47,851 nucleotides of DNA from an uncultured Actinomycetes bacterium (GTDB taxonomy: Bacteria > Actinomycetota > Thermoleophilia > Miltoncostaeales > Miltoncostaeaceae): positions 1 to 47,851 of the forward strand of contig CALMXK010000170.1 of the NCBI GenBank assembly GCA_937871165.1, written 5' to 3'. The notes under the pieces were generated by a model that ran no database searches, was not told the DNA's origin, and saw only the letters and a program-made list of their open reading frames with translations. The stretch's first letter is position 1. Each line of letters opens with the position of its first letter. A program made the translations under genes and the position numbers. Of this stretch, positions 17,409-25,696 are shown piece by piece.

Positions 17409-17741
17409 CTACCGCTTCGTGCGCGGGCGCTTCGGTTTCGCAGCGGGGAGTGCATCGGCAGTCAGACGGACGAGCACCTGCAGCCACTCGTGGTTTTCGA
17501 TCAGGTCGCCGTCGACCTGCATGTAGTCCTTGGCGCCCGGATACGGACGTCCCGCCGGCAGGTCCGGTGCGTGGGTGGTCCCGGCGGGTGTCGGCTTGAT
17601 CAGCAGGGTGTCGTCACAGATGAAGCCGACGACCTTGTCGTCGCAGTACAGGGCGTACTCGCCGAACATCGGATGGACGCGCACATTCATGTCAGCCAGC
17701 TGATCCAGGATGAACGTTGCCGTCTGCTTGTCGCTCGCCAT
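17409..17741 (-). CDS. TfoX N-terminal domain protein
   Basis: This 110-residue protein matches the TfoX/Sxy N-terminal domain: helix DKQTATFILDQLADMNVRVHPMFGEYALYCDDKVVGFICDDTLLIK, then the beta-strand region ending NHEWLQVLVRLTADAL, and a basic tail (KPKRPRTKR). In gamma-proteobacteria TfoX/Sxy activates competence genes. Stand-alone N-terminal domains in actinobacteria have no known function. I start at ATG 17741 (MASDKQT) rather than 17783, since family similarity begins there. The basic tail may bind nucleic acid. Confidence 0.85.
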   Translation of the reverse strand: MASDKQTATFILDQLADMNVRVHPMFGEYALYCDDKVVGFICDDTLLIKPTPAGTTHAPDLPAGRPYPGAKDYMQVDGDLIENHEWLQVLVRLTADALPAAKPKRPRTKR

Positions 17742-17855
17742 GGACGGATCGTACGCCGACGGCCGTCTGACTGCGCGCGACAACTCCCGCCCGACCGACT
17801 CTCCCCCCAGAGGCGTCGGCGGGCGGGAACTCGTTGGCGCACAGTTGACCGAACG

Positions 17856-17975
17856 TCAGTCTGTGGCGTCGCAGAGTTGGCAGTCCGGTGTGGTGCCCGA
17901 CGACCGCTGCGGTGTGACCGTCGTCTGTCGGACGATGTTGTGGAGCTGACTGTCAGCCCACATGACGTCACTCAC
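17856..17975 (-). CDS. Possible 39-residue small protein with a C-x-x-C tail
   Basis: GTG at 17975 overlaps the TGA of the preceding small ORF (GGGTGAG). It encodes a 39-residue peptide starting MSDVMWADSQLHN and ending PDCQLCDATD. Of its 39 codons, 31 end in G or C by my count, consistent with coding. It has no ribosome site of its own, so translation would depend on coupling. No homologue recognised. Confidence 0.25.
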   Translation of the reverse strand: MSDVMWADSQLHNIVRQTTVTPQRSSGTTPDCQLCDATD

Positions 17976-18049
17976 CCGGACGCGCGCCGCGTGGAATGCC
18001 TCCCACCCCGCTCGGGTTGATACTCCCAGGTTGTCTCAACACGCCTCAT
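17972..18049 (-). CDS. Possible 25-residue leader-like peptide
   Basis: ATG at 18049 is preceded by AAGGAG (18061-18056) at a 6-base spacing, one of the best ribosome sites in the window. It encodes MRRVETTWEYQPERGG... and stops at 17972, where a GTG start for a second small ORF overlaps the stop. It could be a leader peptide, a genuine small protein or chance. Confidence 0.3.
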   Translation of the reverse strand: MRRVETTWEYQPERGGRHSTRRASG

Positions 18050-18299
18050 GATCGACTCCTTGTTGCTGCGTGCGCGCACCCTACGATGGTTGTATCTGTA
18101 CTGAACCGGTGATAACCCCAGGGCTTTTCACAGGTAGGAAGTGCTGCAAACTCGGCCGACGTTCGCATATCGACAGGTTTGGCTTTGCGAGTCAGGTTCG
18201 CTCGGGAGCAAACGTGCTCGGAGTGAGGTTCGGGTCCGGCGATCCGCGAGTGCCACTTCCTCCACAAATTCTTTGCAAATACAGCGGTGTGGGGACTAG

Positions 18300-18965
18300 G
18301 TTTCGCGCATCCTGATCGGCCGATCGTCCGAGCGGCAGCAAGTCGCCGCACTCTTGGCGCACGCTCGCGCTCGACGAAGCTCGGCATTGGTCGTCGTCGG
18401 CGATCCTGGCGTCGGCAAAAGCACGCTCCTTGACGATGCTGTGGAGTCGGCGGGCGGGTTCCTCGTACTGCGCACCACGGGATTCGAGATGGAGTCGGAC
18501 CTGCCGTTCGCGGGTCTGAGCGCGATCCTGGCTCCGGTGGCGAACATCATTCCGACGATTCCCGCCCCACAGGCGGCAGCGCTCACCGGCGCGCTCGGGC
18601 TCGGGGATCCCGCGCCGGCAGGCGACCGGTTCACGGTCTACGCCGGTGCGCTCAGCGTGCTGGCGGAGGCGGCACTGAAGCAACCGCTTCTGGTGATCGT
18701 CGACGATGGGCACTGGGTCGATCCGGCATCTGTCGATGCGCTCTGCTTCGTCGCCCGCCGGATCGTGGCCGAAGGCATCATGATCTTGATGGCATCTCGC
18801 GACGACCCGACGACCCTCCTGCGGCGGGCCGGCGGTCTCACCCAACTGCGCCTGGAAGGTTTGTCGGGCGACGCCGCCGCGGAACTGGTGGCGGGTACCG
18901 CAGGCCGCATCGTCAGCGCGTCAACCGTCGCTCGCTTGATCGCAGAGACCGGCGGCAATCCCCTC
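18300..18965 (+). pseudogene. Truncated LuxR-family AAA ATPase remnant
   Basis: The frame reads ILIGRSSERQQVAALLAHA, Walker A VVVGDPGVGKSTLLDDAV, PFAGLSAILAP, Walker B LLVIVDDGHWVDPASVDAL, MASRDD and LIAETGGNPL. This is the N-terminal ATPase of a large LuxR-type transcriptional regulator, usually about 900 residues long. Here homology stops after GGNPL (18965), where the normal protein would continue for some 600 residues to a C-terminal HTH. The frame then runs antisense into the thioesterase gene. There is no good start codon before ILIGR: the stop TAG at 18297 precedes GTT TCG CGC ATC CTG. So both ends are damaged. A GGTGCC-C-GGCACC palindrome (18973-18989) lies at the break. Confidence 0.8.
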
Positions 18966-18972
18966 ATGTCGG

Positions 18973-18989
18973 CGGGTGCCCGGCACCCG
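18973..18989. repeat. Isolated REP-like core palindrome
   Basis: CGGGTGCC-C-GGCACCCG, 17 bp, perfect. Its 13-bp centre GGTGCCCGGCACC equals the centre of the 54-bp repeat at 19447-19500 (19478-19490). It lies at the truncation point of the LuxR-type gene and 19 bases past the thioesterase stop, so the two cores bracket the thioesterase gene. Confidence 0.7.
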
Positions 18990-19007
18990 GGTGGACAGCG
19001 GCTGCGC

Positions 19008-19409
19008 TCAGCTGTGGTCGAGTACCGGGATCGGCTGCTTGTGCTCGTCGACCGCCACGAACGTGAACGATCCCTCGATCGCCTTCTCGCGACCCTCCTC
19101 GTACATCTGCTCGACGAAGATGTCGACGTTCACTTTGAGGCTGGTCCGTCCGACGTGGACGACGTGGGCAACCAGTTCGATGATGGTTCCCGCCGGGATC
19201 GACTTGTTGAAGTCGATCTGATCCGATGACACGGTGACCACCCGCTTGCGGGCGAAGCGCGTGGCCGCGATGAACGCGACCTCGTCCATCAGCTGCATGG
19301 CGTGGCCGCCAAACAGCGTGTCGTAGTGGTTGGTCGTGTTCGGGAACACCGCTTTGAAGATGCGGGTCTCGGACGCGGCCATGCGCTCGTCGAGTGACGG
19401 TGGGGTCAT
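19008..19409 (-). CDS. Acyl-CoA thioesterase, hotdog fold (YciA/BACH type)
   Basis: This 133-residue single-hotdog thioesterase hydrolyses acyl-CoA to free acid and CoA. It has the family pattern FPNTTNHYDTLFGGHAMQLMDEVAFIAATR, including the N-x-x-x-x-x-F-G-G segment and the catalytic Asp in LMDEV. It continues with VTVSSDQIDFNKSIPAGTIIELVAHV and VGRTSLKVNVDIFVEQ. A short tail ends the protein. It lies downstream of the propionyl-CoA carboxylase operon on the same strand, but a 54-bp repeat fills the gap, so co-transcription is uncertain. Substrate may be short or medium-chain acyl-CoA. Confidence 0.9.
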   Translation of the reverse strand: MTPPSLDERMAASETRIFKAVFPNTTNHYDTLFGGHAMQLMDEVAFIAATRFARKRVVTVSSDQIDFNKSIPAGTIIELVAHVVHVGRTSLKVNVDIFVEQMYEEGREKAIEGSFTFVAVDEHKQPIPVLDHS

Positions 19410-19446
19410 CGGGGTCCTGTCGTCGGGAGAGCTTGTCGCGCGGCCC

Positions 19447-19500
19447 TCGGTATGAAAACGGTATGAATTGTGTATGTGGTGCCCGGCACCAGAGGGACAA
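19447..19500. repeat. 54-bp dispersed repeat, family 2, copy B
   Basis: Exact reverse complement of 1538-1591, with the palindrome GGTGCCCGGCACC at 19478-19490 and two CGGTATGAA-type units at 19448-19467. It occupies most of the gap between the biotin carboxylase stop (19508) and the thioesterase start (19409). Confidence 0.9.
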
Positions 19501-19507
19501 AATGCGA

Positions 19508-21274
19508 TTACGCCTCGTCGGCGACAACCTTCGCCAACGCCTGTCCCGGCGTGACCGAATCGCCTTCGGCCACCAGCAGCTCCTTCACCACGCCGGCCTG
19601 ATGGGCCGTGATCTCGTTCTCCATCTTCATGGCTTCCACGATCACCAGCACGTCACCGACAGCCACCGTCTGACCCACCGCCACCGGCACCTTGAACACC
19701 GTGCCCTGCATCGGAGTCACCACGGTGTCGCCGCTTGCGACGCCACCCGCGGAGCCGGCACGCTTCTCGCGCTTCTTCTTGGCCGGTGCGGCGGCACCAA
19801 GGGTGGACGGGTCGAGGAACAACTTGACGTCGAACCGCTTGCCGTTCACCTCGGCCGTCACCGCACGCTCTACCAGCTCCACCGCATCGACACCCTCAGT
19901 CGCGGCGGGGGCAGGGGCGTCGCCGAGCGGGGTCGGTGACTCGCTCATGGCCTCGAGCGCGTCGTGGCACGCGCCACCGTCGATGAACTCCTGCTGCTCA
20001 AGCAGCCAGATGTGGAACGGGATCAGCGTGGTGGTGCCCTCGAACGTGAACTCCCGCAGCGCACGCAACATGCGCTTGCGCGCCGACTCGCGATCCACGT
20101 CCCAGACGATCAGCTTCGCCACCATCGGGTCGTAGATGTCGGCGATCACCGACCCCGCCGCCACGCCAGAGTCCACCCGCACGCCGGGGCCTGACGGCTC
20201 GCGGTAGGCGGTCACGGGGCCGGGTGTCGGCAGGAACTTGTGGGAGGCGTCCTCGGCGTTGATGCGGCACTCGAACGCATGGCCACGCGCGGCGACTTGG
20301 TCCTGGGCCACGGACATCGCCTCGCCAGCGGCGATGCGGATCTGCTCGCGGATCAGGTCGATGCCGGTCACCATCTCCGTGACCGTGTGCTCCACCTGGA
20401 TGCGCGTGTTCATCTCCAGGAAGAAGAAGTCCTCGCCCGAGACGAGGTACTCGCACGTGCCGGCCGAGCGGTAACCGACCGCCACGGCTGCGCGCACCGA
20501 CGCCTCACCCATGCGTCGGCGAAGGTCGTCCGACACGACCGGGCTCGGGGTCTCCTCGACCAGCTTCTGATGGCGCCGCTGCACCGAGCAGTCGCGCTCA
20601 CCCAAATGGATGGCGTTGCCGTGCGCGTCGGCCAGGATCTGGATCTCGACGTGGCGCGGGTGGGGCAGATACCGCTCCAGGTACACCACCGAGTCGGCGA
20701 AAAACTTCTCGGCCTCGCGGCGCGCCCCCTCGAACGCGTCCTCGAGCTCCGCCTCGGTGAGTGCCACGCGAAAGCCCTTGCCGCCACCACCGGCGGCGGC
20801 CTTGACCGCAACCGGGAAGCCGATGGCGTCGGCGATCGCGCGCGCATCGTCGATGGTGTCGACCGCCTCGCGAACACCGGGCACGATCGGCACGCCCGCG
20901 TCATGCATCAGCGCACGCGCGCCGATCTTGGATCCCATCGCGTCGATGGCCTCCGGCGGCGGACCGATGAAGACGATGCCGGCGTCGGCACATGCACGTG
21001 CAAACGGCGCGTTCTCCGCAAGGAACCCGTAGCCGGGATGGATCGCGTCCGCACCGGCGCGCTGGGCGGTCTCGATGATCGTGTCGATCTTGAGGTAGCT
21101 CTGGGTCGCCGGTCCGGGACCGATCAGATAGGCCTCGTCGGCGTGGCCGACAAACAACGCGTCGCGGTCGGTCTCGCTGTAGACGGCGACCGAGGCGATC
21201 CCCATCTCGCGCAGGGTGCGAAACACACGGATTGCGATCTCGCCACGGTTGGCGACAAGCACCTTCGAAAACAC
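19508..21274 (-). CDS. Acyl-CoA carboxylase alpha subunit (biotin carboxylase-BCCP)
   Basis: This 588-residue subunit carboxylates its own biotin using ATP and bicarbonate. Biotin carboxylase (about 1-450): FSKVLVANRGEIAIRVFRT, HPGYGFLAEN, AAAGGGGKGFRVA, ERDCSVQRRHQKLVEETPSP, FFFLEMNTRIQVEHTVTE. A linker rich in Ala, Lys and Arg precedes the biotinyl domain (about 515-588) with the biotin-lysine motif VEAMKMENEI. The GTG at 21274 is preferred as start: GGAGG lies five bases before it, while the ATG at 21289 lacks a ribosome site. Grouped with a carboxyltransferase, an epsilon subunit and a methylmalonyl-CoA mutase, it most likely works on propionyl-CoA. Confidence 0.93.
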   Translation of the reverse strand: MFSKVLVANRGEIAIRVFRTLREMGIASVAVYSETDRDALFVGHADEAYLIGPGPATQSYLKIDTIIETAQRAGADAIHPGYGFLAENAPFARACADAGIVFIGPPPEAIDAMGSKIGARALMHDAGVPIVPGVREAVDTIDDARAIADAIGFPVAVKAAAGGGGKGFRVALTEAELEDAFEGARREAEKFFADSVVYLERYLPHPRHVEIQILADAHGNAIHLGERDCSVQRRHQKLVEETPSPVVSDDLRRRMGEASVRAAVAVGYRSAGTCEYLVSGEDFFFLEMNTRIQVEHTVTEMVTGIDLIREQIRIAAGEAMSVAQDQVAARGHAFECRINAEDASHKFLPTPGPVTAYREPSGPGVRVDSGVAAGSVIADIYDPMVAKLIVWDVDRESARKRMLRALREFTFEGTTTLIPFHIWLLEQQEFIDGGACHDALEAMSESPTPLGDAPAPAATEGVDAVELVERAVTAEVNGKRFDVKLFLDPSTLGAAAPAKKKREKRAGSAGGVASGDTVVTPMQGTVFKVPVAVGQTVAVGDVLVIVEAMKMENEITAHQAGVVKELLVAEGDSVTPGQALAKVVADEA

Positions 21275-21292
21275 GCGTCCTCCACCCATTCG

Positions 21293-21511
21293 TTATCTGC
21301 CTGCCTTGCGAGTTGCCGCCGAGTCGGCGTACAGCAGCGGCGCCCGGTCGGCGGCCTGCTGCAATGCGGCGATCCGCCACGGCGAGCGGTACACCGCCGG
21401 CCGCGGATCTCCGCGTTCCGCCCCACCCGACATGAACGCGCTGACCGCTGCGACGATCGCCGCAGCCTCCTCGTCGGTGGGATCACCGCCGATGTGGACG
21501 GCTTCACTCAC
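21293..21511 (-). CDS. Acyl-CoA carboxylase epsilon subunit
   Basis: This 72-residue protein has the AccE/PccE pattern: a polar start ([25 protein letters not shown]), a Gly/Pro-rich middle, and an aromatic basic stretch ([11 protein letters not shown]). In actinobacteria this small subunit stabilises the alpha-beta carboxylase complex and stimulates activity. It starts with GTG at 21511, overlapping the carboxyltransferase stop (GTGA, 21508-21511), and its stop is 18 bases before the alpha-subunit start. The position between beta and alpha genes, and the size, support the call more than the sequence alone. Confidence 0.8.
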   Translation of the reverse strand: MSEAVHIGGDPTDEEAAAIVAAVSAFMSGGAERGDPRPAVYRSPWRIAALQQAADRAPLLYADSAATRKAGR

Positions 21512-23067
21512 AGCGGAATGTTCCCGTGCTTGCGCTTCGGCCCCGGCTGACGCTTGGAGAGCGACAGCTCAAGCGCCTTGATGAGCCACGGCCGGGTCTC
21601 CTCCGGGTTGATCACGTCGTCCACGTAGCCGCGCTCGGCCGCGAGGTACGGGTTGGAGAAGCGCTCGGTGTAGTCGGCGATCAGCTCCGCGCGCTTGACG
21701 GCCGGATCCTCTCCAGCGGCCTCGGCCGCGGCGATCTCCTTGCGGAAGATGATGTTGACGGCACCCTCGGCACCCATCACCGCGATCTCCGCCGTCGGCC
21801 ACGCCGCGTTGAAGTCCGCGCCGATGTGCTTGGAGTTCATCACGTCGTAGGCACCGCCGTACGCCTTGCGGGTGATGATCGTGAGCTTCGGCACGGTCGC
21901 CTCGGCGAAGGCGTACAGCAGTTTGGCGCCGTGCAGGATGATGCCTCCGTGCTCCTGGTCGGTGCCGGGAAGGAAGCCCGGCACATCCTCGAACACGAGC
22001 AGCGGGATGTTGAACGCGTCGCAGAAACGCACGAAGCGCGCGCCTTTGATCGACGCGTCGATGTCGAGCACGCCGGCGAGGGCCTGCGGCTGGTTGCCGA
22101 CGATGCCGACCGAATGCCCGTTCAGACGGGCGAAGCCGACGATCAGATTCTGGGCGTACATCGGAGCAACTTCGAAGAAGTACTCGTCGTCGACGATGGC
22201 GCGCACGACGGTGCGCATGTCGTACGGCTTGGTCGGCTGCTCGGGCACGATGGTGGCGAGCGCGGGGTCTTGGCGGTCCGGGGTGTCGTCAGGTGCCTCG
22301 TATGGCGGGGACTCCAGGTTGTTCTGGGGAATGAACGACAGGAGCTCGCGCACCATTCCGATGCACTCGTCTTCGCTTTCAGTGGCGAAGTGCGCCACCC
22401 CGGACTTGGTCGCGTGAGCGACCGCTCCGCCAAGCTCTTCGAACGTGACGTCCTCACCGGTGACGGTCTTGATGACCTCCGGTCCGGTGATGAACATGTG
22501 GCTGGTTTCCTTCACCATGAAGATGAAGTCGGTGATCGCCGGGCTGTACACCGCGCCGCCGGCGCAGGGACCCATGATCACGCTGATCTGTGGAACGACG
22601 CCGCTGGCGCGAACGTTGCGGTAGAAGATGTCGGCGTAGCCGCCGAGGCTCACCACGCCTTCCTGGATGCGCGCGCCACCGGAGTCGTTGATGCCGATCA
22701 CCGGGCAACCCATGCGCTCGGCCAGATCCATCACCTTGCAGATCTTCTCGGCGAACACCTCACCCAGGCTGCCGCCAAAGACGGTGAAGTCCTGGCTGAA
22801 CACGCACACGTGGCGGCCGTCGATGGTGCCGTGGCCGGTGACCACGCCGTCGCCCCACGGGCGCGTGTCCTCAAGGCCGAAGCCGTGGGCGCGGTGGCGG
22901 GTGAAGACGTCGAGCTCCTCGAACGAACCGGGATCGAGCAGCAGGTCGATGCGTTCGCGGGCGGTCTTCTTGCCGCGGGCGTGCTGGCGGTCGACTGCGG
23001 CCTGGGAGCCGGCGTGGACCGCTTCGTGATGCAGGCGCTCAAGGCGCGCGCGCTTGTCCTCGCTCAG
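21508..23067 (-). CDS. Propionyl-CoA carboxylase beta subunit (carboxyltransferase)
   Basis: This 519-residue carboxyltransferase transfers CO2 from biotin to acyl-CoA. N-terminal and C-terminal crotonase-like halves are clear: [79 protein letters not shown], then [11 protein letters not shown]-like [38 protein letters not shown] and ending KKHGNIPL-like KRKHGNIPL. These are typical of PccB/AccD proteins. No ATG, GTG or TTG fits; a CTG at 23067 lies six bases after GAGGAG and overlaps the mutase stop as CTGA, so a rare CTG start is likely. The alternative is GTG 23100, inside the mutase. Confidence 0.92.
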   Translation of the reverse strand: MSEDKRARLERLHHEAVHAGSQAAVDRQHARGKKTARERIDLLLDPGSFEELDVFTRHRAHGFGLEDTRPWGDGVVTGHGTIDGRHVCVFSQDFTVFGGSLGEVFAEKICKVMDLAERMGCPVIGINDSGGARIQEGVVSLGGYADIFYRNVRASGVVPQISVIMGPCAGGAVYSPAITDFIFMVKETSHMFITGPEVIKTVTGEDVTFEELGGAVAHATKSGVAHFATESEDECIGMVRELLSFIPQNNLESPPYEAPDDTPDRQDPALATIVPEQPTKPYDMRTVVRAIVDDEYFFEVAPMYAQNLIVGFARLNGHSVGIVGNQPQALAGVLDIDASIKGARFVRFCDAFNIPLLVFEDVPGFLPGTDQEHGGIILHGAKLLYAFAEATVPKLTIITRKAYGGAYDVMNSKHIGADFNAAWPTAEIAVMGAEGAVNIIFRKEIAAAEAAGEDPAVKRAELIADYTERFSNPYLAAERGYVDDVINPEETRPWLIKALELSLSKRQPGPKRKHGNIPL

Positions 23068-24656
23068 TGTCCGCTCCTCACGCGGTCGTATTCGCCCCAC
23101 TCGTCGCGGAGCACGTTGCACACCTCGCCGATCGTGGCGCGGGCGCGAAGGGCCTCGCGGATCGGGTACAGCAGATTGCCGTCGCCGCGTGCGGTCTCAC
23201 GGACCTCGGCCAGGTGGCGCTCCACGGCCGCGTTGTCGCGACGTGCGCGGAGCTCCACCAGGCGGGCGACCTGTGCGCGCTCCACGTCCGGATCCACTTT
23301 GAGGATCTCCGGCTGCACCTCGTCGTTTTCGCGGTAGACGTTGATGCCGACGATCGGACGCTCACCCGAGGTCACGAGCTGCTCGTGCTCGTAGGCGGCG
23401 TCGTGGATCTGCTCCTGCATCATCTCGATGCAGCGGACTGCGCCACCCTGACGATCGATCTCGGCGATCAGCTCCGTGGCGCGCGTCTCGAGCTCGGCCG
23501 TCAGCGCTTCGATGTACCAGCTGCCGCCGAGCGGGTCGACCGTGTCGCGAATGCCGCTTTCGGCGGCGATGGTCTGCTGTGTGCGAAGCGCGAGCTTGGC
23601 GGCACGCTCGGTGGGCAGCGCGAGCGCCTCGTCGAAGCCGTTGGCGTGCACCGACTGGGCGCCGCCGAGTGCTGCCGAGAGCACCTGGATCGCCACGCGC
23701 ACGATGTTGTTCTCGGGTTGCTGGGCGGTGAGGGTGGACCCGCCTGTCTGCGAGTGGAAGCGCAGGGCCATGGCGCGTTCGTTGGTGGCGCCGAACCGGT
23801 CGCGCATGATCGTCGACCACATGCGCCGTGCCGCGCGGAACTTGGCGACCTCTTCGAACAGGTCGTTGTGCGCGTTGAAGAAGAACGACAGGCGTGGGCC
23901 GAACTCGTCGACCGCGAGGCCCGCGTCCATGGCCGCCTGCACGTATGCGATGCCGTTGGCCAGAGTGAAGGCGATCTCCTGCACGGCAGTGGAGCCGGCT
24001 TCGCGGATGTGGTACCCGCTGATGGAGATCGTGTTCCAGTTGGGCACCTCGGCCTTGCAGTAGGCGAAGGTGTCGACGGTCAGCCGCATCGACTGCTCGG
24101 GCGGGAAGATGTAGTTGCCGCGCGCGATGTACTCCTTGAGCACATCGTTTTGGATTGTGCCGCGAAGCTCGACGGTCTCGGCCCCCTGCTCCTCGGCCAC
24201 CAGTTGGTAGAGCAGCAGCAACACGCACGCCGGAGCGTTGATCGTCATGCTGGTGGAGACCTTGCCCATGTCGATGCCGTTGAAGACGCGTTGCATGTCC
24301 TCGATGGAGTCGATGGCGACGCCCACCCTGCCGACCTCGCCGAGTGCGCGTGGATCGTCGCTGTCCATGCCGAGCTGCGTCGGCAGGTCGAAGGCCATCG
24401 AGAGGCCGGGCGCACCGTGCTCAAGCAGATAGCGAAACCGCTCGTTGGTCTCCTCGGCGGTGGCGAACCCGGCGTACTGGCGCATGGTCCACGGACGCTT
24501 GCGGTACATGGTGTCGTGCACGCCGCGCGTGAACGGGAACGCCCCCGGCTCGCCAAGGCGTTCGGTCAGGTCCAGATCGGCGACATCGCTCGCGTCGTAG
24601 ACGCGCTTGATGTCGATTCCGGACACGTTGGTGCGCGAATCGTCTGAGGTCCCCAT
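23064..24656 (-). CDS. Methylmalonyl-CoA mutase, catalytic chain without B12 domain
   Basis: This 530-residue TIM-barrel chain isomerises methylmalonyl-CoA to succinyl-CoA using adenosylcobalamin. Evidence: [117 protein letters not shown]. Counting from the barrel motifs, the Tyr of RQYAG, the Arg of ARGNYIFPP and the His of SGYH match Tyr89, Arg207 and His244 of the Propionibacterium enzyme. That favours methylmalonyl-CoA over isobutyryl-CoA (Phe/Gln). It lacks the C-terminal D-x-H-x-x-G cobalamin domain, so a separate small subunit is needed; none is in the window. First gene of the operon. Confidence 0.9.
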   Translation of the reverse strand: MGTSDDSRTNVSGIDIKRVYDASDVADLDLTERLGEPGAFPFTRGVHDTMYRKRPWTMRQYAGFATAEETNERFRYLLEHGAPGLSMAFDLPTQLGMDSDDPRALGEVGRVGVAIDSIEDMQRVFNGIDMGKVSTSMTINAPACVLLLLYQLVAEEQGAETVELRGTIQNDVLKEYIARGNYIFPPEQSMRLTVDTFAYCKAEVPNWNTISISGYHIREAGSTAVQEIAFTLANGIAYVQAAMDAGLAVDEFGPRLSFFFNAHNDLFEEVAKFRAARRMWSTIMRDRFGATNERAMALRFHSQTGGSTLTAQQPENNIVRVAIQVLSAALGGAQSVHANGFDEALALPTERAAKLALRTQQTIAAESGIRDTVDPLGGSWYIEALTAELETRATELIAEIDRQGGAVRCIEMMQEQIHDAAYEHEQLVTSGERPIVGINVYRENDEVQPEILKVDPDVERAQVARLVELRARRDNAAVERHLAEVRETARGDGNLLYPIREALRARATIGEVCNVLRDEWGEYDRVRSGH

Positions 24657-24674
24657 ATCACCGGCACGATATCG

Positions 24675-24688
24675 AAGTGTCGACACTT
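24675..24688. promoter_or_regulatory. Candidate GntR operator, site 1
   Basis: Perfect 14-bp palindrome AAGTGTCGACACTT in the 46-base gap between the divergent mutase and GntR genes. An 11-bp match recurs at 24738-24748, about six helical turns away. Its location suggests autoregulation and control of the carboxylase-mutase operon. Confidence 0.6.
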
Positions 24689-24702
24689 TTGCTTGATTCC
24701 GG

Positions 24703-25431
24703 ATGCAACAGTGGGCAAACTGGCAACTCGTGCCAGAAAGTGTCGACAACTCCACGCCCGACCCGTCGGATGACCGCACCCGGGCGGATCAGCTGACGGA
24801 GCTGCTGCAGCGTGCGATCTTCACCGGTGAGCTTGCTCCCGGCGACAAGCTGAGCGAGCCGGAACTCGCGCTGCGGTTCGGCGTCGGCCGCGGGTCGATG
24901 CGCGAGGCCCTGCACCGGTTGGAGGGAATGCGTCTGGTGGAACGCCGCCCGCGTCAGGGCGCGCGCGTCGCGGAGGTGGGACAGGCCGAGCTGATCGCGC
25001 TCTACGACGTGCGCGAAGCGCTCGAAGGCATGGCCGGCCGACTGGCCGCGCAGTCGATGGCCGACGAGGACATCGCCAAGGTTCGTCACCTGCTCGAAGA
25101 ACACGAGCAGCGCGAGGACGTGCAGGCCGACACCGGCTACTTCCAGGAGGCCGGTCCCGCCGACTTCCACTTCCGCATCGTGGAGGGCAGCGGCAACGCC
25201 GAGCTGATCGCCATGGTGGATCAGCTCTCACACCGCGTGCAGATGTTTCGCTACCGCTCAAGTCACCTGGAGCACCGCCCGTTGCGTGCGCTCAAGGAGC
25301 ACAGCAACATCCTGGATGCCATCGAGGCCCGCGACGGCGAGCTGGCGGAGCTACTCATCCGCCGCCACATCCGCGCGGCGCGCCAGAGCATCGAGGCGGC
25401 GATGGCCGCCGACGCGCGCGAGCGGGGGTAG
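24703..25431 (+). CDS. GntR-family regulator, FadR/FCD subfamily
   Basis: This 242-residue transcription factor has an N-terminal winged helix (about 25-90: [62 protein letters not shown]). A C-terminal all-helical FCD ligand domain follows (about 95-235: [61 protein letters not shown]), whose His/Asp residues usually bind a metal and an organic acid. It is divergent from the propionyl-CoA operon and probably senses an acyl-CoA or dicarboxylic acid from it. Start is uncertain: ATG 24703 or GTG 24730. The second candidate operator lies within the first codons in either case. Confidence 0.88.
   Translation: MQQWANWQLVPESVDNSTPDPSDDRTRADQLTELLQRAIFTGELAPGDKLSEPELALRFGVGRGSMREALHRLEGMRLVERRPRQGARVAEVGQAELIALYDVREALEGMAGRLAAQSMADEDIAKVRHLLEEHEQREDVQADTGYFQEAGPADFHFRIVEGSGNAELIAMVDQLSHRVQMFRYRSSHLEHRPLRALKEHSNILDAIEARDGELAELLIRRHIRAARQSIEAAMAADARERG
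24738..24748. promoter_or_regulatory. Candidate GntR operator, site 2
   Basis: AAGTGTCGACA, an 11-of-14 match to site 1 (24675-24688), inside the first codons of the GntR gene. Binding here would block the regulator's own transcription. Confidence 0.5.
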
Positions 25432-25696
25432 CGCCACACGGCTCCAAAGCGCCGCTCGACACGCGCACTGGCCGGTGCTACCCTCCCGCGTCCTATGGTG
25501 ATCCGGCGCACAGACACGTATGCGACTCGAGAGCGGAAAACGTTCTCGTCGCCGTCTGCTGCCCGGCAACTGACCTAGGCACTGCTCGTCTCACCGTCCG
25601 ACTGACCGCCAGGTCTGTCGGTGGCCGCGGCGGCGCATCCCGCGTGCGGCCGACCGGTCGTGCGCATCATCATGTACACGAAGGAATGTGAGGACA

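Larger units (their letters stand above)
17742..18299. other. Gene-poor stretch, less GC-rich than its surroundings
   Basis: Between the TfoX start and the truncated LuxR-type gene I find no long gene. The only supported candidates are two overlapping small ORFs on the reverse strand (17856-18049), listed separately. From about 18070 to 18299 the DNA is visibly richer in A and T (TTTTCACAGG, TTCTTTGCAAATACAG), with no recognisable gene, tRNA or terminator. It may be debris left with the truncated gene. Confidence 0.4.

Noticed and set aside
17687-17974. Selenoprotein read through the TGA after the 25-codon small ORF
   Set aside because: The downstream frame is a low-complexity Ser/Arg-rich reading that overlaps the antisense of TfoX, and no SECIS-like hairpin follows the TGA convincingly.
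18966-19229. C-terminal continuation of the LuxR-type ATPase
   Set aside because: The open frame from 18966 is the antisense of the thioesterase gene and has no LuxR, TPR or HTH likeness.
21526-23337. Long forward-strand open frame opposite the carboxyltransferase
   Set aside because: A shadow of the high-GC real gene: it is rich in Asp, His, Val and Arg and has no motifs, while the reverse strand encodes a complete family member.
25432-25696. A gene or regulatory RNA between the GntR and rtcB genes
   Set aside because: Short frames only, no ribosome sites, and no hairpin with conserved-looking loops.
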